DNA from: Hyaloperonospora brassicae
Lineage: Eukaryota; Oomycota; Peronosporomycetes; Peronosporales; Peronosporaceae
Assembly (NCBI GenBank): GCA_947650285.1
Contig: CANTFL010001482.1
Span: 1 to 64,000 of the forward strand
Reading direction: 5' to 3'
Length of the DNA: 64,000 bases
Below the pieces are notes generated by a model. It made no database searches, was not told the DNA's origin, and was given only the letters and a program-made list of their open reading frames with translations. This document shows positions 63,134-64,000 of the stretch, in pieces. A program made the translations under genes and the position numbers. Numbering within the stretch: the stretch's first letter is position 1; each line of letters begins with the position of its first letter.

Positions 63134-64000
63134 TTACGCTAAGATGGTGCGCTCGTAAGAGGCAAACTGTTGAGTCGCCTCCGAGATGCTCACTTCGATT
63201 TTACTCACGCCACGATCCTGCAACCGAACAACCCACACAACAGATTAGTAGTCAACAACTGCAGTGCCAACCACATCATTCGCACCAGGAGCGCAACGAG
63301 CGTGAAAGCGTCGACCAGCTGATTGCTCTGTACATATCCCAGGTCGATGGTAAGAAAGCAACAAACAGGAGGCACCGCAGCGCGAAACTCATGGTCGGCC
63401 ACGTACAATGTAAATAGCGAGCTCCTCTGCTGACGAGTGCACAATCGGCAGCAACGAACAGTCCGACTTGGGAAAACTACAGACAGCGGTGCATCAAAGT
63501 TAACGACTACCACATCGCAACGACCACACACATGGCTACTCTCACCTAAACTGGGCCATGTCCTCCGTGACAATGTGTACATTCGTGCCATCGAAAGAGA
63601 TCTGCGGCAAGGCACCAGTCAGAAATGCATCGTGACGCACCAAGAAATACGCGATAGGTTCACCAGCGCCACCCCTACCTTCAGAGCATCGCTATTCATT
63701 GGCACGAGGAATGACTCGTTCAACTCATTGCAGATCACCCGTGAGATCTTCTTGATCTCGCCAAAATCTACCACGTAGCCGTCCTTGCCGACCTGTCCAG
63801 TGATCGTGACAGCCAAGCGGTAGTTGTGTCCGTGCAGCTTCTCCCGGAACCCCTGCATCGAGCAGGAATGAAACAGACACATGGACAAACCAGCCAGCCC
63901 ATGCAAGTCAGAGCAAGCGATCCACCGTGCTGCATTCCACAGCCCCACAGCAGCCATTGACACCTTGTACGCGATAAAGTGCGCCGCATTGAACTTCATA
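63134..64000 (-). CDS. 6-pyruvoyltetrahydropterin synthase family protein, PTPS-III-like (partial at window edge)
   Basis: Pterin enzyme acting on dihydroneopterin triphosphate. Minus exons from the window edge to 63964, then 63852-63679, 63601-63546, 63476-63407, 63327-63286 and 63217-63134, join in phase and cover at least 154 residues. Zinc ligands are visible as the His in FNAAHF and the pair in LHGHNY. Also seen are GYVVDFGEIKKI, LNESFLVP, IVHSSAEELA (catalytic His/Glu region) and RGVSKIEVSISEA. The Cys expected before the HGH motif in animal PTPS is absent and the segment reads GFREKLHGHNY, with Glu. This agrees with PTPS-III, which supplies folate synthesis in several protists. An ATG sits at 63999 but the true start may lie beyond the window. 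Confidence 0.82.

Overview
The window looks like nuclear DNA of an oomycete, most likely a Peronosporalean (Phytophthora or downy-mildew type). The genes are compact and close together. Most have short GT-AG introns of about 70-130 bp. Several architectures are oomycete-like: a lipase joined to a seven-pass membrane domain, a tandem inward-rectifier K+ channel, a mitochondrial HslV protease and a PTPS of the folate-type variant. The middle is filled with Ty3/gypsy, copia-like and LINE retroelements. The species cannot be named from the sequence alone.

Layout. 1-2.99 kb: no supportable gene. 3.0-6.2 kb (+): TMEM181/Wntless-like 7TM plus class 3 lipase fusion. 7.6-8.1 kb (+): COX6A. 9.2-9.7 kb (-): small hypothetical protein. 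10.1-12.1 kb (+): DDX59-type HIT-finger DEAD-box helicase. 14.7-16.5 kb (-): TRAPPC13, back to back (142 bp) with mitochondrial HslV (16.7-17.7 kb, +). 18.1-19.7 kb (-): PKA regulatory subunit. 23.5-24.8 kb (-): EFM7/NNT1-like methyltransferase, six exons.

25.5-48.9 kb is a nest of transposable elements. (a) A decayed Ty3/gypsy pol (protease, RT, RNase H, integrase) whose first 2060 bp recur in inverted orientation, giving a 6.15-kb long-armed inverted repeat. (b) A copia-like remnant. (c) An 8.57-kb LTR element with nearly identical 1.86-kb LTRs, a 4-5 bp target duplication, PBS and PPT. It has one intact 1394-codon ORF with a duplicated Gag domain and an integrase C-terminal chromodomain but no RT, RNase H or integrase core, so it appears young and non-autonomous. 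(d) A broken LINE with endonuclease and RT, followed by a tRNA-like stretch.

49.9-64 kb returns to genes: EFG1 rRNA-processing factor (+), an AGC kinase of the IRE/Rim15/MAST type (-), a tandem Kir channel (+), a p68/DBP2-type DEAD-box helicase with an unusually long intron (-), and a PTPS-like gene cut by the right edge (-). The genes are mainly unrelated housekeeping and signalling functions. Neighbours are mostly convergent or divergent, with no operon-like logic. Exon joins were checked for phase by hand; the first splice of the lipase and of COX6A remain uncertain.
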